DNA of 64,000 nt from positions 992,001-1,056,000 of the forward strand of contig NZ_CP062137.1 in NCBI RefSeq assembly GCF_014843355.1. The letters run 5' to 3'. The DNA is from Actinobacillus sp. GY-402 (GTDB lineage: Bacteria; Pseudomonadota; Gammaproteobacteria; Enterobacterales; Pasteurellaceae). The translations under genes and the position numbers were made by a program. Below are positions 26,086 through 36,731 of the stretch, in pieces; the stretch's first letter is position 1, and each line of letters begins with the position of its first letter. Below the pieces are notes generated by a model. The model was not told the origin of the DNA. It did no database searches and was given only the letters and a program-made list of their open reading frames with translations.

Positions 26086-28281
26086 TTAAACCCTTTCCAA
26101 TTTTGCCAGATGGGCAATCAGCCATTTAATCCCTTGCCCCTGAAAAGCGATTTGCAAGCGCGTATTATTGTCCGAGCCTTCCACGTTAATAATCGTCCCT
26201 TGCCCGAATTTGGCATGACGCACTTTTTGCCCGGTTTTCCATTCATTATCATCGGCGGTAAAAACTCGTCCGGAATTGACCGCACTTTGTCCTGCCGCGA
26301 ACCGGTTATAGGCACGGGTTACGGTACCGCGTAACCGCACCGCCTGAACGCATTCCTCCGGTAATTCATTGATAAAACGTGACGGAATATGACGTTCTTC
26401 TTTACCATACAAACGACGGCTTTCCGCATAGCAAACGGTCAGCTTTTTCTTCGCGCGGGTTATGCCGACGTAAGCCAAACGGCGTTCCTCTTCCAGGCGA
26501 CCGGGTTCTTCCACAGACATAAAACTCGGGAAAATGCCCTCTTCCACTCCCACCATAAACACGCGCGGAAATTCCAAACCTTTAGCCGAATGCAACGTCA
26601 TCATTTGAACGCAAGATTGGTGCGGGCCCGCCTGTTCCTCGCCGGCTTCCAGCGAAGCGTGAGTCAGAAATGCGGTTAAATCGGACATCTCGTCCGCTTC
26701 ATCCGGCTTGATGAATTCGCGGGCGGCGGACACCAATTCTTCCAGGTTTTCTATCCGCACTTCGCCCTTCTCGCCTTTTTCCTGTTCATACATTTGATAC
26801 AAACCGGAATGCTTAATCACAAAATCCGTTTGTGCAAACAACGGCATTTCTTCCGTTTCCTGAACCAGAGAATTGATTAACTCTACAAAACGCATTAATG
26901 CGGTGGCGGCGCGTCCCGTCAGTTTATTTTCCTGAATGGCGACCTGAGTGGCCTGCCATAAAGTAATCTGACGTTCTCTTGTCAATTGACGCAAAGTTTC
27001 CAGCGTCCGATCGCCGATTCCGCGGGTCGGCGTGTTGATCACACGCTCGAACGCCGCATCGTCATAACGATTGTTAACCAGCCGTAAATAGGCCAACGCA
27101 TCTTTAATTTCCTGACGTTCGAAGAATCGCATGCCGCCGTAAATTCGGTATGGAATCTGCGCGCGGATTAAAGCCTCTTCCAACACGCGGGATTGGCTGT
27201 TGCTACGATACAACACCGCACATTCATCCAATTTACCGCCGTCTTCTAACCAGCTTTTAATTTGCGAAGAAACGAATAAGGCTTCGTCCAGTTCATTAAA
27301 GGCGGCATAAATACCGACGGGCTCGCCTTTATCGTCTTCCGTCCAAAGATCTTTGCCCAAACGGTTGCTATTATGGGAAATCAATTGGTTGGCGGCCTGT
27401 AAAATATTGCCGGTGGACCGATAGTTTTGTTCTAATCGGATAGTTTTCGCCCGTTCAAAATCATCCAGAAATTTTTGAATATTTTCAACCTGTGCGCCGC
27501 GCCATCCGTAGATTGACTGGTCATCATCGCCTACGATCATGACATTTCCCGTTTTTCCCGCCAGCAAACGAATCCACTCGTACTGAATTTTATTGGTATC
27601 CTGAAACTCATCCACCAGAATTTGTCCGAAACGGCGCTGATAATTTTGCAAAATTAACGGTTTATTCAAAAACAGCTCATAGGCTCGAAGCAAAATTTCG
27701 GCGAAATCCACCAAACCGGCTCTGTCGCAGGTATCTTGATAAAGACGATAAATTTTAATCCATTCCTGCTCCTGACGATCGTTCATATCGTCAATCTGTT
27801 GCGGCCGTAATCCTTCGTCTTTTTTATTATTAATGTACCAACAGGCTTGTTTCGCCGGATACATTTTTTCATCGTAATTGTGCAGTTTCAGCAAGCGTTT
27901 CAGCAAACGCAGCTGATCTTCGCTGTCTAAAATCTGAAAATCCTGCGGCAAGCCGGCATCGGCATAATGGGCGCGCAACACCCGGTGAGCAATGCTGTGA
28001 AAAGTTCCCACCCACATACCGAATAACCGGCGGGAAGAATGTAAGGCTAGCGTGGATTCAATCCGCTGACGCATTTCCGCCGCCGCTTTATTGGTGAAGG
28101 TTACCGCCATAATGCCGCCTTCGGAAATACCTTCCACCGCAATCAGCCAGGCGATCCGATGAGTAAGCACCCGTGTTTTGCCCGAACCGGCGCCGGCAAG
28201 AACTAAATAATTGCCTAAAGGCGCCGCCACCGCTTCACGCTGTTTATCGTTCAATCCATCGAGTAATTCTGAAATATCCAT
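26086..28281 (-). CDS. uvrD: DNA helicase II UvrD
   Basis: The 731-aa SF1A helicase has Walker A AGAGSGKT (about 31-38), motif Ia TFTNKAAAEM, DEFQDTN, GDDDQSIYGWRGA, QNYRSTGNIL, LHSAKGLEF and VGITRAKKKL. The C-terminal region matches UvrD rather than Rep (PHQSCVQMMTLHSAKGLEF). It unwinds DNA in mismatch and nucleotide excision repair. A single gene running convergent to the trp operon. Confidence 0.95.
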   Translation of the reverse strand: MDISELLDGLNDKQREAVAAPLGNYLVLAGAGSGKTRVLTHRIAWLIAVEGISEGGIMAVTFTNKAAAEMRQRIESTLALHSSRRLFGMWVGTFHSIAHRVLRAHYADAGLPQDFQILDSEDQLRLLKRLLKLHNYDEKMYPAKQACWYINNKKDEGLRPQQIDDMNDRQEQEWIKIYRLYQDTCDRAGLVDFAEILLRAYELFLNKPLILQNYQRRFGQILVDEFQDTNKIQYEWIRLLAGKTGNVMIVGDDDQSIYGWRGAQVENIQKFLDDFERAKTIRLEQNYRSTGNILQAANQLISHNSNRLGKDLWTEDDKGEPVGIYAAFNELDEALFVSSQIKSWLEDGGKLDECAVLYRSNSQSRVLEEALIRAQIPYRIYGGMRFFERQEIKDALAYLRLVNNRYDDAAFERVINTPTRGIGDRTLETLRQLTRERQITLWQATQVAIQENKLTGRAATALMRFVELINSLVQETEEMPLFAQTDFVIKHSGLYQMYEQEKGEKGEVRIENLEELVSAAREFIKPDEADEMSDLTAFLTHASLEAGEEQAGPHQSCVQMMTLHSAKGLEFPRVFMVGVEEGIFPSFMSVEEPGRLEEERRLAYVGITRAKKKLTVCYAESRRLYGKEERHIPSRFINELPEECVQAVRLRGTVTRAYNRFAAGQSAVNSGRVFTADDNEWKTGQKVRHAKFGQGTIINVEGSDNNTRLQIAFQGQGIKWLIAHLAKLERV

Positions 28282-28395
28282 GAACTTATTATTCGTTATC
28301 TGTTTAAATTTACATTAGATTATAGAGAGTGCGGATAAATTGTCAATGCGGTAATCCGCCCGTATTTACAAATAATGCCAAACAATTTATAGTAC

Positions 28396-28482
28396 TTTCC
28401 GTTAGTCGGGGTGCCGAAAAATCGGCTGAGAAAATACCCGGGAACCTGATACAGTTAGCACTGGCGTAGGAAACTAATTTTT
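28396..28482 (+). promoter_or_regulatory. TPP (thiamine pyrophosphate) riboswitch
   Basis: The THI element is clear: P1 arms TTAGT (28402-28406) and ACTAA (28473-28477), the CGGGGTGCC segment, CTGAGAAAATACCCG, AACCTGATACAGTTA and GCGTAGGAAA. It lies 61 bp upstream of the AfuA-like binding-protein gene. Thiamine pyrophosphate binding is expected to turn the gene off, by translation or termination; no strong intrinsic terminator is apparent before the start. Confidence 0.95.
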
Positions 28483-28542
28483 ATTTTGCTTTTCCGTTTA
28501 GCTGTTGACTTGTTCTGTTTTTATCTGTACGGGAGCAAATCA

Positions 28543-29592
28543 ATGATTCGTTTACATCCATCAAACCACAAAAAAACTCTTCTAAAATCGACCGCACTTT
28601 GCCTGCTTTCCGGCTTATCCTTACCAATAACGGCTCAGGCCGAAGGCAAACTGAACATTTATTGCAGCGTACAAAATACCGCTTGCGAGAAAATCAGTCA
28701 GGCCTTTGGTGAGAAATACAACGTAAAAACGCAATTCGTCCGCAACAGCACCGGCACCGTGCTGGGTAAAATCAAAACCGAAAAAGACAATCCGCAGGCG
28801 GATGTCTGGTACGGCGGCACTCTGGAACCTCATCTGCAAGCGGCGGATCTCGGGTTATTGGAAAAATACCGTTCCCCGAACCAAAAAGACATTATGCCTA
28901 AATTCAAAAAATTAATGGATCTGCGGGGCGATTACACTTCCGTGATCTACGTAATGGAATTAGCCATCGGTATCAATACTAAAAAATTGAAAGCGTTAAA
29001 TATCGAGCCGCCTAAATGCTTCAAGGATTTATTGGAACCCCGCTTCAAAAACCAAATTCAGTACGCAGATCCGCGCGTATCCGGCACGGGTTATTCGTTT
29101 ATCACCACTTTGGTCGCATTGTGGGGCGAAGATAAAGCCTTTGATTATTTAGCCGAATTAAACAAAAACGTGGCGCAATTTTCCAAAAGCGGATTAGCGA
29201 CCAACAACCTGGCAACCGGCGAAGTCACGGTGGATATCAGCTTTATGAACGCTTATCTTCACGAACAGGAAAAAGGCGCACCGGTTGAAGGCATTCTACC
29301 CTGCGAAGGCATTGGCTATACTTTAGGCGCAACCAGCATTATCAAAGGCGCCAGAAATTTAGATAACGCCAAATTATTCACCGATTGGGCGCTCACGGCG
29401 GAAGCGCAGGAACTGCACTGGCGAGAAGCCAATTCCTATCAACTGCCGGCAAACGTTCACGCCAAACTTTATCCCAAGACCCATTTCCCGCCAATCGCCA
29501 ACTTCATTGAGCTTGATGTGATTCGTTTCGGTTCGGCTCAAGAAAGCAAACGTTTGATTCAGCGCTGGACGGATACTACGTTAAATCAATAA
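28543..29592 (+). CDS. AfuA/FbpA-like periplasmic solute-binding protein under TPP riboswitch
   Basis: Start at ATG 28543 with GGGAG 8 nt upstream; 349 aa. Residues 1-37 form a Sec signal peptide (TALCLLSGLSLPITAQA). The mature part (LNIYCSVQNTACEKISQAF, NSTGTVLGKI, ADVWYGGTLEPHLQA, ADPRVSGTGYSF, CEGIGYTLGATSIIKGARN) is of the AfuA/FbpA family of binding proteins for sugar phosphates or iron. No permease or ATPase genes adjoin it. The riboswitch implies the ligand is related to thiamine, such as thiamine, its phosphates or a precursor. A Pasteurellaceae uptake signal is embedded in the signal-peptide codons. Confidence 0.88.
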   Translation: MIRLHPSNHKKTLLKSTALCLLSGLSLPITAQAEGKLNIYCSVQNTACEKISQAFGEKYNVKTQFVRNSTGTVLGKIKTEKDNPQADVWYGGTLEPHLQAADLGLLEKYRSPNQKDIMPKFKKLMDLRGDYTSVIYVMELAIGINTKKLKALNIEPPKCFKDLLEPRFKNQIQYADPRVSGTGYSFITTLVALWGEDKAFDYLAELNKNVAQFSKSGLATNNLATGEVTVDISFMNAYLHEQEKGAPVEGILPCEGIGYTLGATSIIKGARNLDNAKLFTDWALTAEAQELHWREANSYQLPANVHAKLYPKTHFPPIANFIELDVIRFGSAQESKRLIQRWTDTTLNQ

Positions 29593-29609
29593 TTTTTATT
29601 TTATGAAAT

Positions 29610-29645
29610 AATAGCGGCATTCGGTTGATATCGAATGCCGTTATC
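29610..29645. terminator. Hairpin between the binding-protein gene and fdhD
   Basis: GCGGCATTCG (29613-29622) and CGAATGCCG (29631-29640) form a strong stem within a slightly longer ATA...TAT helix. There is no strong T-run on either side, so it is a possible bidirectional terminator between convergent genes. Confidence 0.5.
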
Positions 29646-29677
29646 GCAAAAAAACTCGTCAAAATTTGACCGCACTT

Positions 29678-30496
29678 TTACTCGTTTTCGACGTCCCGTA
29701 TCTGTAAACGCTCCGTTCCCGTATAAATTGTAGCGCGCCCCTCGCGGGCAAAGCCGATTAAGGTTAAATCCGTCTCCCGCGCCATGCGAACCGCTAACTC
29801 CGTCGCAGCGGAAATGGCGGCTAACATTTCGATTCCGCAGCTTACGGTTTTCTGCACCATTTCATAGCTGGCGCGGCTGGTGGCGAAGACAAAACCTTGC
29901 GGTCGACCGTTTTTAGCATGCCAGCCGAGTAATTTATCCAACGCCACATGGCGTCCGACATCCTCCCGAATCGCCAACAATTCACCTTGCGGCGAAAAAA
30001 AGGTGGCCGCATGCGTCGAGCCGGTTTGTTTGCCCAATATTTGCGCCTGTTGTAATTTAGCCAAACAGGCGTCCAATAAATTCAGATCAAAACGTAAAGT
30101 GCGGGCGGTTTTCGGCAATTTTTTGCTGACTTGTTCCAGCTGCTCCGTTCCGCAAATACCGCAGCCGGTTCGCCCGGTTAAATTGCGGCGCACTTCTTTC
30201 AACCGCACAAAACAACGGGTTGCCAATTCAATTTGTACTTCAATTCCGTTGCAATTTTCCGCTATGTCGATGCCGTAAATATCGGCGGGTTTATCAATGA
30301 TACCTTCCGTTAAGGAAAATCCCACGGCAAAATCCGCTAAATCCGCCGGCGTGCACATCATCACCGCATGCGAAATGCCGTTGTACACTAAAGCTACCGG
30401 CACTTCCGACGCCAAAACATCATTTTGGGATTGCAGAATGTTTTTTTCACCGGATTTTTGGAAAAAAGCGATGGGAATAATGGTTGATGAGAGCAA
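29678..30496 (-). CDS. fdhD: Formate dehydrogenase accessory sulfurtransferase FdhD
   Basis: The 272-aa protein has the CGICG motif in [13 protein letters not shown], whose Cys carries persulfide sulfur from IscS to the molybdenum cofactor of formate dehydrogenase. [22 protein letters not shown] and [10 protein letters not shown] are family signatures. The preferred start is TTG 30496-30494 with AAAGGA 8 nt upstream; an uptake signal overlaps this site. Divergent from fdnGHI, which it serves. Confidence 0.94.
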   Translation of the reverse strand: MLSSTIIPIAFFQKSGEKNILQSQNDVLASEVPVALVYNGISHAVMMCTPADLADFAVGFSLTEGIIDKPADIYGIDIAENCNGIEVQIELATRCFVRLKEVRRNLTGRTGCGICGTEQLEQVSKKLPKTARTLRFDLNLLDACLAKLQQAQILGKQTGSTHAATFFSPQGELLAIREDVGRHVALDKLLGWHAKNGRPQGFVFATSRASYEMVQKTVSCGIEMLAAISAATELAVRMARETDLTLIGFAREGRATIYTGTERLQIRDVENE

Positions 30497-30633
30497 AGTG
30501 CGGTCCTTTTTTGTTATGTTTTTTAATTATTCTAGAATGTATTATGTTATTCTACAACCCGAAACTTAGCGGAGGAACGATTGAACGACAAACATCGTTA
30601 TTCACCGAATTTTTACAGGTTTTTGTTAAAATT

Positions 30634-30647
30634 TTGACCTATATCAC
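30634..30647 (+). promoter_or_regulatory. FNR-like box upstream of fdnG
   Basis: TTGAC-CTAT-ATCAC matches FNR consensus at 8 of 10 bases, 154 bp before fdnG, in a 304-bp intergenic region shared with fdhD. The remainder of that region holds AT-rich sequence with an uptake signal at the fdhD start and no further gene that I can see. FNR control of this operon fits known fdn regulation but the site is degenerate. Confidence 0.4.
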
Positions 30648-30800
30648 AGAAAATAACGGATATGCGCAAGATTAGTTATAGATTTACTGAGAAAAACTAG
30701 GTATTCTTACGCCCATTAATCCAAGTATTTTTTACTTTTGATTAACATTTCCATAACGAATTTTACAACCCATCTCCTCATCCCGGAGTAAGGACTATCT

Positions 30801-33800
30801 ATGCAGATCACAAGACGTAAGTTCTTTAAGGTCTGTGCAGGAGGCATGGCGGGAACATCTGTCGCAGCATTAGGCTTAATGCCGACCGCTGCACTGGCCG
30901 CGCCGCGCGAGTATAAACTTTTACGTACAAAAGAAACTCGTCAATCCTGCACATATTGCGCAGTCGGTTGCGGTATGCTGATGTACAGCATGGGCGACGG
31001 CGCAATGAATGCCCGCAGTAAATTAATCCATGTGGAAGGCGACCCGGATCATCCGGTCAGTCGCGGCGCGTTGTGCCCGAAAGGCGCAGGCGTTTTGGAT
31101 TTCGTCAACAGCCCGAACCGAATTCAATATCCCGAATATCGCGCACCGGGTTCCGACAAATGGGAACGCATTTCCTGGCACGACGCCATTCACAGAATCG
31201 CTAAATTATTGAAAGACGACCGCGATGCCAACTGGGAATCCGTCAATGCGGAAGGAACGCCGGTTAACCGTTGGCTGACGACAGGTTTCTTAACGGCATC
31301 CGCCGCAAGTAACGAAACCGCGTTAATCTCCCAAAAATGGGCGCGGGCATTCGGTTTACTGGTTCTTGACAATCAAGCGAGTACCTGACACGGACCAACG
31401 GTAGCAAGTCTTGCTCCATCATTTGGTCGCGGTGCCATGACCAACCACTGGGTTGATATCAAAAATGCGAACGTTGTCGTTGTAATGGGCGGTAACGCAG
31501 CTGAGGCGCATCCTGTCGGCTTCCGCTGGGCAATCGAAGCGAAAAAACAAAACGGTGCGAAATTAATGGTAGTTGACCCGCGCTTTAACCGCACGGCTGC
31601 TGTCGCAGATTTTTATTCGCCGATTCGCTCGGGTACGGACATTACGCTTTTATTAGGCGTAATCAAATATTTGCTCGATCATGACGCTATTCAGCACGAA
31701 TATGTCAAACACTATACCAACGCAAGCTTCCTGATTAATGAAGGTTTTGGTTTTGAAGAAGGTTTATTCACCGGCTACGATGAAGCAACACGTAGTTACA
31801 ATAAATCTACTTGGTCATATCAGTTAGATGAAAACGGCCAGCCGAAACGCGATTTAACCTTGCAAGATCCGCGTTGTGTCATCAATTTACTGAAAAAACA
31901 CGTCGAACGTTATACCCCGGAAATGGTTGAACGGGTTTGCGGTACGAAACAAAAAGCATTCCTGGAATTTGCCGAAACCATTGCTTCAACGGCGGCAGTT
32001 AACCGTACCATGACGATTTTGTACGCCCTAGGTTGGACCCATCATACTGTCGGTGCGCAAAATATCCGTACTATGGCAATTATCCAATTACTTTTAGGTA
32101 ATATCGGTATGGCCGGCGGCGGTATTAACGCATTGCGCGGGCACTCCAACGTTCAGGGTACGACGGATATGGGCTTATTCCCGTCTATGTTGCCGGGTTA
32201 TATTCCGTTACCAATCGAAACCGATACTTCATTAGAAAGTTTCTTAAACCGCATTACACCGAAAACAGCGGCCGAAGGTCAGACTAACTATTGGCAAAAT
32301 ACGCCGAAATTTGTGGTGAGTATGCTGAAAGCCTTCTATGGTGAGAACGCAACCAAAGAAAACGAATTCGGCTTCCATAATCTTCCGAAACAATACAAGA
32401 AGAAAATGGATCATCTGCAATACATTGATTTAATGGATCAAGGCAAAATCAACGGTTATCTCTGCCAAGGTTATAACCCGTTAGCTTCTTATCCGGATAA
32501 AAATAAAATTTCATCCGCATTGCGGAAATTGAAATTCCTGGTTGTGATGGATCCGCTAAAAACCGATACTTCCGAATTCTGGCAAAAACACGGCGAATAT
32601 AACGACGTTAACCCTGCCGAAATTCAAACCGAAGTATTCCGTTTACCGACGGTCTGTTTTGCGGAAGAAGACGGCTCCATTGCCAATTCCGGTCGTTGGC
32701 TGCAATGGCACTGGAAAGCGGCGGAACCGCCAAAAGAAGCGAAACCGGATGTGGATATTCTTTCTGAAATCCGTGAAGTCATGCTTGAAATGTATGAAAA
32801 AGAAGGCGGCCCTTCCGTGGATACCATTAAAGCTATGACATGGAATTATCGAAATCCGTTGGAACCAAGACCGCACGAAGCTGCGAAAGAAAATAACGGT
32901 TATGCGCTGGAAGATCTTTATGATACGAACGGTAATCTGATCGTGAAGAAAGGCGACTTGCTTTCAGGCTTCGCCCAATTACGCGATGACGGTACTACGT
33001 CTTCGGCAAACTGGATTTACTGCGGACAATGGACACCGAAAGGCAACCAAATGGAAAACCGCGATAATTCGGATCCGTCAGGTTTAGGTAATACCCTGGG
33101 ATGGGCATTTGCATGGCCGGCGAACCGTCGGGTACTTTATAACCGTGCATCGGCGGATTTATCGGGTAAACCGTGGGATCCGAAGCGCCCGTTAATCAAG
33201 TGGAACGGTAAAAACTGGAACTATATTGATATCGCGGATTTCGGTACCGCTCCGCCAAATAGTAATGTGACACCGTTTATCATGAACAACGAAGGGGTAA
33301 GCCGTTTATTCGCACTGGATAAAATGGTGGACGGTCCGTTCCCGGAACATTACGAACCTATTGAAAGCCCAATCGGTACGAATCCGCTTCATCCGAATGT
33401 AATTTCAAACCCTGTGGCGCGTATTTTGGATAACGACAAAGCAAGCTTCGGCGATGCGAGCGAGTTCCCTTATGTGGGCACAACCTACCGCTTAACCGAA
33501 CACTTCCACTGGTGGACCAAAAACGCCGATCTCAACATGATTGCCCAACCGCAACCATTCGTTGAAATTAGTGAAGATCTGGCTAACGAAAAAGGTATCG
33601 CTCAGGGCGACGTGGTGAAAGTAACATCAAAACGCGGTTACATTAAAGCTAAAGCCGTTGTAACTAAACGGATTAAATCCCTTGATGTTGACGGCAAAAA
33701 AGTCCACACCATAGGTATTCCGCTCCACGGCGGTTTCATTGCGGACGGTCGTAAAGCTTTCTTACCGAATACGTTGACCAGTCGTGTGGGTGATGCAAAC

Positions 33801-33863
33801 ACGCAGACCCCTGAGTTTAAAACATTCTTAGTGAATATTGAAAAAACCACGGAGGCCCTGTAA
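30801..33863 (+). CDS. fdnG: Formate dehydrogenase (quinone) alpha subunit, selenoprotein
   Basis: Reading through the in-frame TGA at 31386-31388 gives 1020 aa, the size of FdnG/FdoG. The TGA is codon 196, the exact Sec position of E. coli FdnG, in [13 protein letters not shown] twin-arginine signal ([13 protein letters not shown]) directs Tat export; [10 protein letters not shown] and LCPKGAG supply the 4Fe-4S cluster; bis-MGD motifs follow. The enzyme oxidises formate in the periplasm and feeds electrons through FdnH and FdnI to quinone. FdnN versus FdoN type cannot be decided from sequence alone. Confidence 0.97.
31386..31436 (+). promoter_or_regulatory. Bacterial SECIS element in fdnG
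   Basis: Immediately 3' of the Sec TGA the mRNA can fold with an apical stem AGCAAG / CTTGCT around a GT-containing loop, preceded by the lower arm CACGGACCA pairing toward TTTGGTCGCGGTG. This is the position and shape of SelB-binding SECIS elements in E. coli formate dehydrogenase mRNAs. Confidence 0.8.
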
Positions 33864-34807
33864 TGTCAACGGTACAAGAACAAAACATTATCAAGCGCTC
33901 CGCTACTTCCGGCGTCACTCCGCCGCCGCAAGTCCGCAAAGACGTGGTGGAAGTCGCCAAGCTTATCGATGTTACCACCTGCATCGGCTGTAAAGCCTGT
34001 CAGGTCGCCTGTTCCGAATGGAACGATTTGCGCGCGCCGCAGGAAGAATGCGTGGGCGTATATGACAATCCGCGCGATATGAACGCCCAACAATGGACGG
34101 TAATGAAGTTCAGCGAAGTGGAAGAAAACGATCGATTGCAATGGCTCATTCGCAAAGACGGTTGCATGCACTGTGCCGAGCCGGGCTGTTTAAAAGCCTG
34201 TCCGGCGCCGGGCGCCATTATTCAGTACGCCAACGGTATTGTGGATTTCCAATCGGAAAAATGTATCGGCTGCGGTTACTGTATCGCCGGCTGCCCGTTC
34301 AATGTGCCGAAAATGAACGATGAAGACAACCGCGTATACAAATGTACGCTGTGTGTGGATCGCGTGAATGTGGGACAAGAACCGGCCTGCGTCAAAACCT
34401 GTCCGACCGGTGCCATTCATTTCGGCTCCAAAGAAGAAATGCTGCATTACGCCGAAACCCGGGTCGCCGATTTAAAATCCCGCGGTTACGACAATGCCGG
34501 CATTTACAATCCGCAAGGCGTGGGCGGCACGCATGTGATGTACGTATTGCATCATGCCGACAAACCGGAACTCTATTCCGGCTTACCGAAAGATCCGGAA
34601 ATTGATGTCACCATCAAACTGTGGAAAGACATATTAAAACCGGTGGCGGCGGTCGCTATGGGCGGTTTAGCGCTGGCCGAAATCGCGCATTATGTCGGTA
34701 TCGGTCCGAACAACGAAGAAGATGTGGACGACCATCATACCAAATTCGAAGCGTTGGAAGAGGCCGAGAAGAAAGCGAAAACGCGCAAAGGAGGACATCA
34801 TGAGTAA
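33863..34807 (+). CDS. fdnH: Formate dehydrogenase iron-sulfur (beta) subunit
   Basis: The 314-aa protein has four ferredoxin-type Cys clusters ([42 protein letters not shown] with CVKTC) and one C-terminal membrane helix ([16 protein letters not shown]). It wires FdnG to the cytochrome b subunit. Its ATG overlaps the fdnG TAA by one base (TAATG) and fdnI begins 8 nt before its stop. Confidence 0.96.
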   Translation: MSTVQEQNIIKRSATSGVTPPPQVRKDVVEVAKLIDVTTCIGCKACQVACSEWNDLRAPQEECVGVYDNPRDMNAQQWTVMKFSEVEENDRLQWLIRKDGCMHCAEPGCLKACPAPGAIIQYANGIVDFQSEKCIGCGYCIAGCPFNVPKMNDEDNRVYKCTLCVDRVNVGQEPACVKTCPTGAIHFGSKEEMLHYAETRVADLKSRGYDNAGIYNPQGVGGTHVMYVLHHADKPELYSGLPKDPEIDVTIKLWKDILKPVAAVAMGGLALAEIAHYVGIGPNNEEDVDDHHTKFEALEEAEKKAKTRKGGHHE

Positions 34808-35486
34808 GCAGGAAAAACTGACCGAAATCACGCCGGATACAAAAATCCTGCGGCATAAATTCCCGGCGCGGGTCGCGCACTGGTTTTTGGTGATTGCCTT
34901 TTTCATGACTATGTTCACTGGGGTGGCGTTCTTCTTCCCGGATTTTTCCTGGTTACACGAAATTCTGGGAACGCCGCAACTGGCGCGTGCCGTTCATCCG
35001 TTTACGGGCATCATTATGTTCATCGCGTTTATTATTATGGCGTTTATTTACGCTCATCATAATATTCCGGAGAAAAATGACATCCGCTGGGCGAAAGGCA
35101 TTGTGGAAGTGCTGAAAGGCAACGAGCACGACGTGGCTTACAACGGCAAATACAATCTCGGTCAGAAAATGTTGTTCTGGACGCTGATTCTGGCGATGAT
35201 AACCTTATTGGTAACCGGCTTAATCATGTGGCGGAAATATTTCTCCGGTTACTTCTCCGTCACCACGCTGCGCATCGCTATTCTGCTCCATGCGGCCAGC
35301 GCCTTTGCCCTGTTCACCGGGATTCTGGTACACATGTACATGGCGTTTTGGGTGAAAGGTTCAATCCGCGCCATGGTGGAAGGCTGGGTAACGGTGCGCT
35401 GGGCGAAAAAACACCATCCGAAATGGTATCGCGAAGAAGTGCTGCCGGAACTGGAAAAGGAAATCAAGAAAAATACCCAGGCTTAA
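34800..35486 (+). CDS. fdnI: Formate dehydrogenase cytochrome b556 (gamma) subunit
   Basis: Start at ATG 34800 ([21 protein letters not shown]), 228 aa, with AAAGGAGG about 6 nt upstream. Four membrane helices; His in [15 protein letters not shown] and [10 protein letters not shown] bind two hemes b. It transfers electrons from FdnH to menaquinone. The start farther upstream would lie inside fdnH. Confidence 0.95.
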   Translation: MSKQEKLTEITPDTKILRHKFPARVAHWFLVIAFFMTMFTGVAFFFPDFSWLHEILGTPQLARAVHPFTGIIMFIAFIIMAFIYAHHNIPEKNDIRWAKGIVEVLKGNEHDVAYNGKYNLGQKMLFWTLILAMITLLVTGLIMWRKYFSGYFSVTTLRIAILLHAASAFALFTGILVHMYMAFWVKGSIRAMVEGWVTVRWAKKHHPKWYREEVLPELEKEIKKNTQA

Positions 35487-35509
35487 TCCGGGTTGTTCAT
35501 TCGTAGCCT

Positions 35510-35551
35510 AAAGTGCGGTCAAAAAATCTTTCAAATTTTGACCGCACTTTT
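35510..35551 (+). terminator. Uptake-signal inverted-pair terminator after fdnI
   Basis: AAAGTGCGGTCAAAA and its complement TTTTGACCGCACTTT face each other across an 11-nt loop 23 bp after the fdnI stop. Pairs of uptake signals acting as terminators are common in Pasteurellaceae. Confidence 0.8.
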
Positions 35552-35714
35552 GCGTTATCGAAAGCCTAATAACAATTGCGTACTGCAGAATCAGACAAAA
35601 TACGCTAAAATCTTTTGCATAAATGCCGATGTCTTGTTGCGCTTCGGCGTCCATTTATTCCGCGGAAAAAAATTATCATTTTTTTGACCGCACTTTTATT
35701 CATACGGAAACAAT

Positions 35715-36614
35715 ATGGCCATTCGAATTCTTCCCGAAAATGAAATTAAACAGGCGGCAAGTTCATTCCAGAACCCGCCGTTGCTGTTTTCTTCTCCTAA
35801 AAACCTTTATGCGCGCCGCGCTCAGCGTTTGCGTCAGTTGGCGGAAAATCATCCGTTCAGAGACTATCTGTTATTCGCCGCGGAGGTGGTCGATGCGCAA
35901 AATCTCATCTTGGCGGAAAATCCGTTGGAAAAAACGGAATTCACCTTTAATCAGATTCGTCCTTTAGACGTAGAACATTGGCAACGTCAGGCAAAATGGC
36001 GCGAATATTTGACCGCACTTTTAGCCGAAATCAAACCGAACGCCAATGAACAAATGCTCGGCACCATCGATTGGCTGGAAAAAGCCTCTTCCGAAGAACT
36101 GGAGCAATTGGCCGATAAGCTTCTGGCGCAGGAATATTCTCAGGTTGCCAGCGATAAAGCGGTGTTTATCTGGGCGGCGCTATCTCTTTATTGGGTACAG
36201 TTGACCCAATTCATTCCGCATCACGCCACGTTGGAAAGCGGCGAAGATTTACATACCTGTCCCGTTTGCAATTCGGCGCCCGTCGCCAGCGTGATTCATT
36301 TCGGCTCCAACCAGGGTTTGCGCTATTTGCATTGCGCGTTGTGCGAAAGCGAATGGAATGTGGTACGAGCAAAATGCACCATTTGCGATCAATCCGAAAA
36401 ATTGGAATATTGGGGAATCGATACCGACAAAGAAGCGGTTAAAGCCGAAGCTTGCGGCGATTGCCACAGTTATCTGAAAACCGTCTATCAGGAAAAAGAT
36501 CCTTATGTCGAGCCCGTCGCCGATGACTTAGCCAGCCTCTTCCTCGACATTGAAATGGAAGAAAAAGACTTTAGTCGCAGCGGCTTGAATCCGTTTATGT
36601 TCCCCACCGAATAA
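35715..36614 (+). CDS. fdhE: Formate dehydrogenase accessory protein FdhE
   Basis: The 299-aa cytoplasmic protein has four CxxC pairs (TCPVCNS, HCALCES, KCTICDQ, ACGDCHS) forming two rubredoxin-like iron sites in its C-terminal half, typical of FdhE, which binds the Tat-exported formate dehydrogenase precursor. It follows fdnGHI after the uptake-signal terminator and has its own second uptake signal 15 bp before the start. Confidence 0.94.
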   Translation: MAIRILPENEIKQAASSFQNPPLLFSSPKNLYARRAQRLRQLAENHPFRDYLLFAAEVVDAQNLILAENPLEKTEFTFNQIRPLDVEHWQRQAKWREYLTALLAEIKPNANEQMLGTIDWLEKASSEELEQLADKLLAQEYSQVASDKAVFIWAALSLYWVQLTQFIPHHATLESGEDLHTCPVCNSAPVASVIHFGSNQGLRYLHCALCESEWNVVRAKCTICDQSEKLEYWGIDTDKEAVKAEACGDCHSYLKTVYQEKDPYVEPVADDLASLFLDIEMEEKDFSRSGLNPFMFPTE

Positions 36615-36621
36615 TTCGCAG

Positions 36622-36648
36622 GCAAGGCATTTCGCCTTGCTTTTTTTT
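36622..36648 (+). terminator. fdhE terminator
   Basis: GCAAGGC-ATTTC-GCCTTGC followed by eight T, starting 8 bp after the fdhE stop. Confidence 0.95.
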
Positions 36649-36731
36649 CGGACTTCATCCTATACTACGAAGCGAAATCCATCATTGCCGAAAAACGGAC
36701 GGCAACTCAGCATTCTTATTAAGGAAATATT

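Noticed and set aside
30801..31388. fdnG as a pseudogene interrupted by a stop
   Set aside because: The TGA is at the exact Sec196 position with a SECIS hairpin, and both sides are fully conserved.
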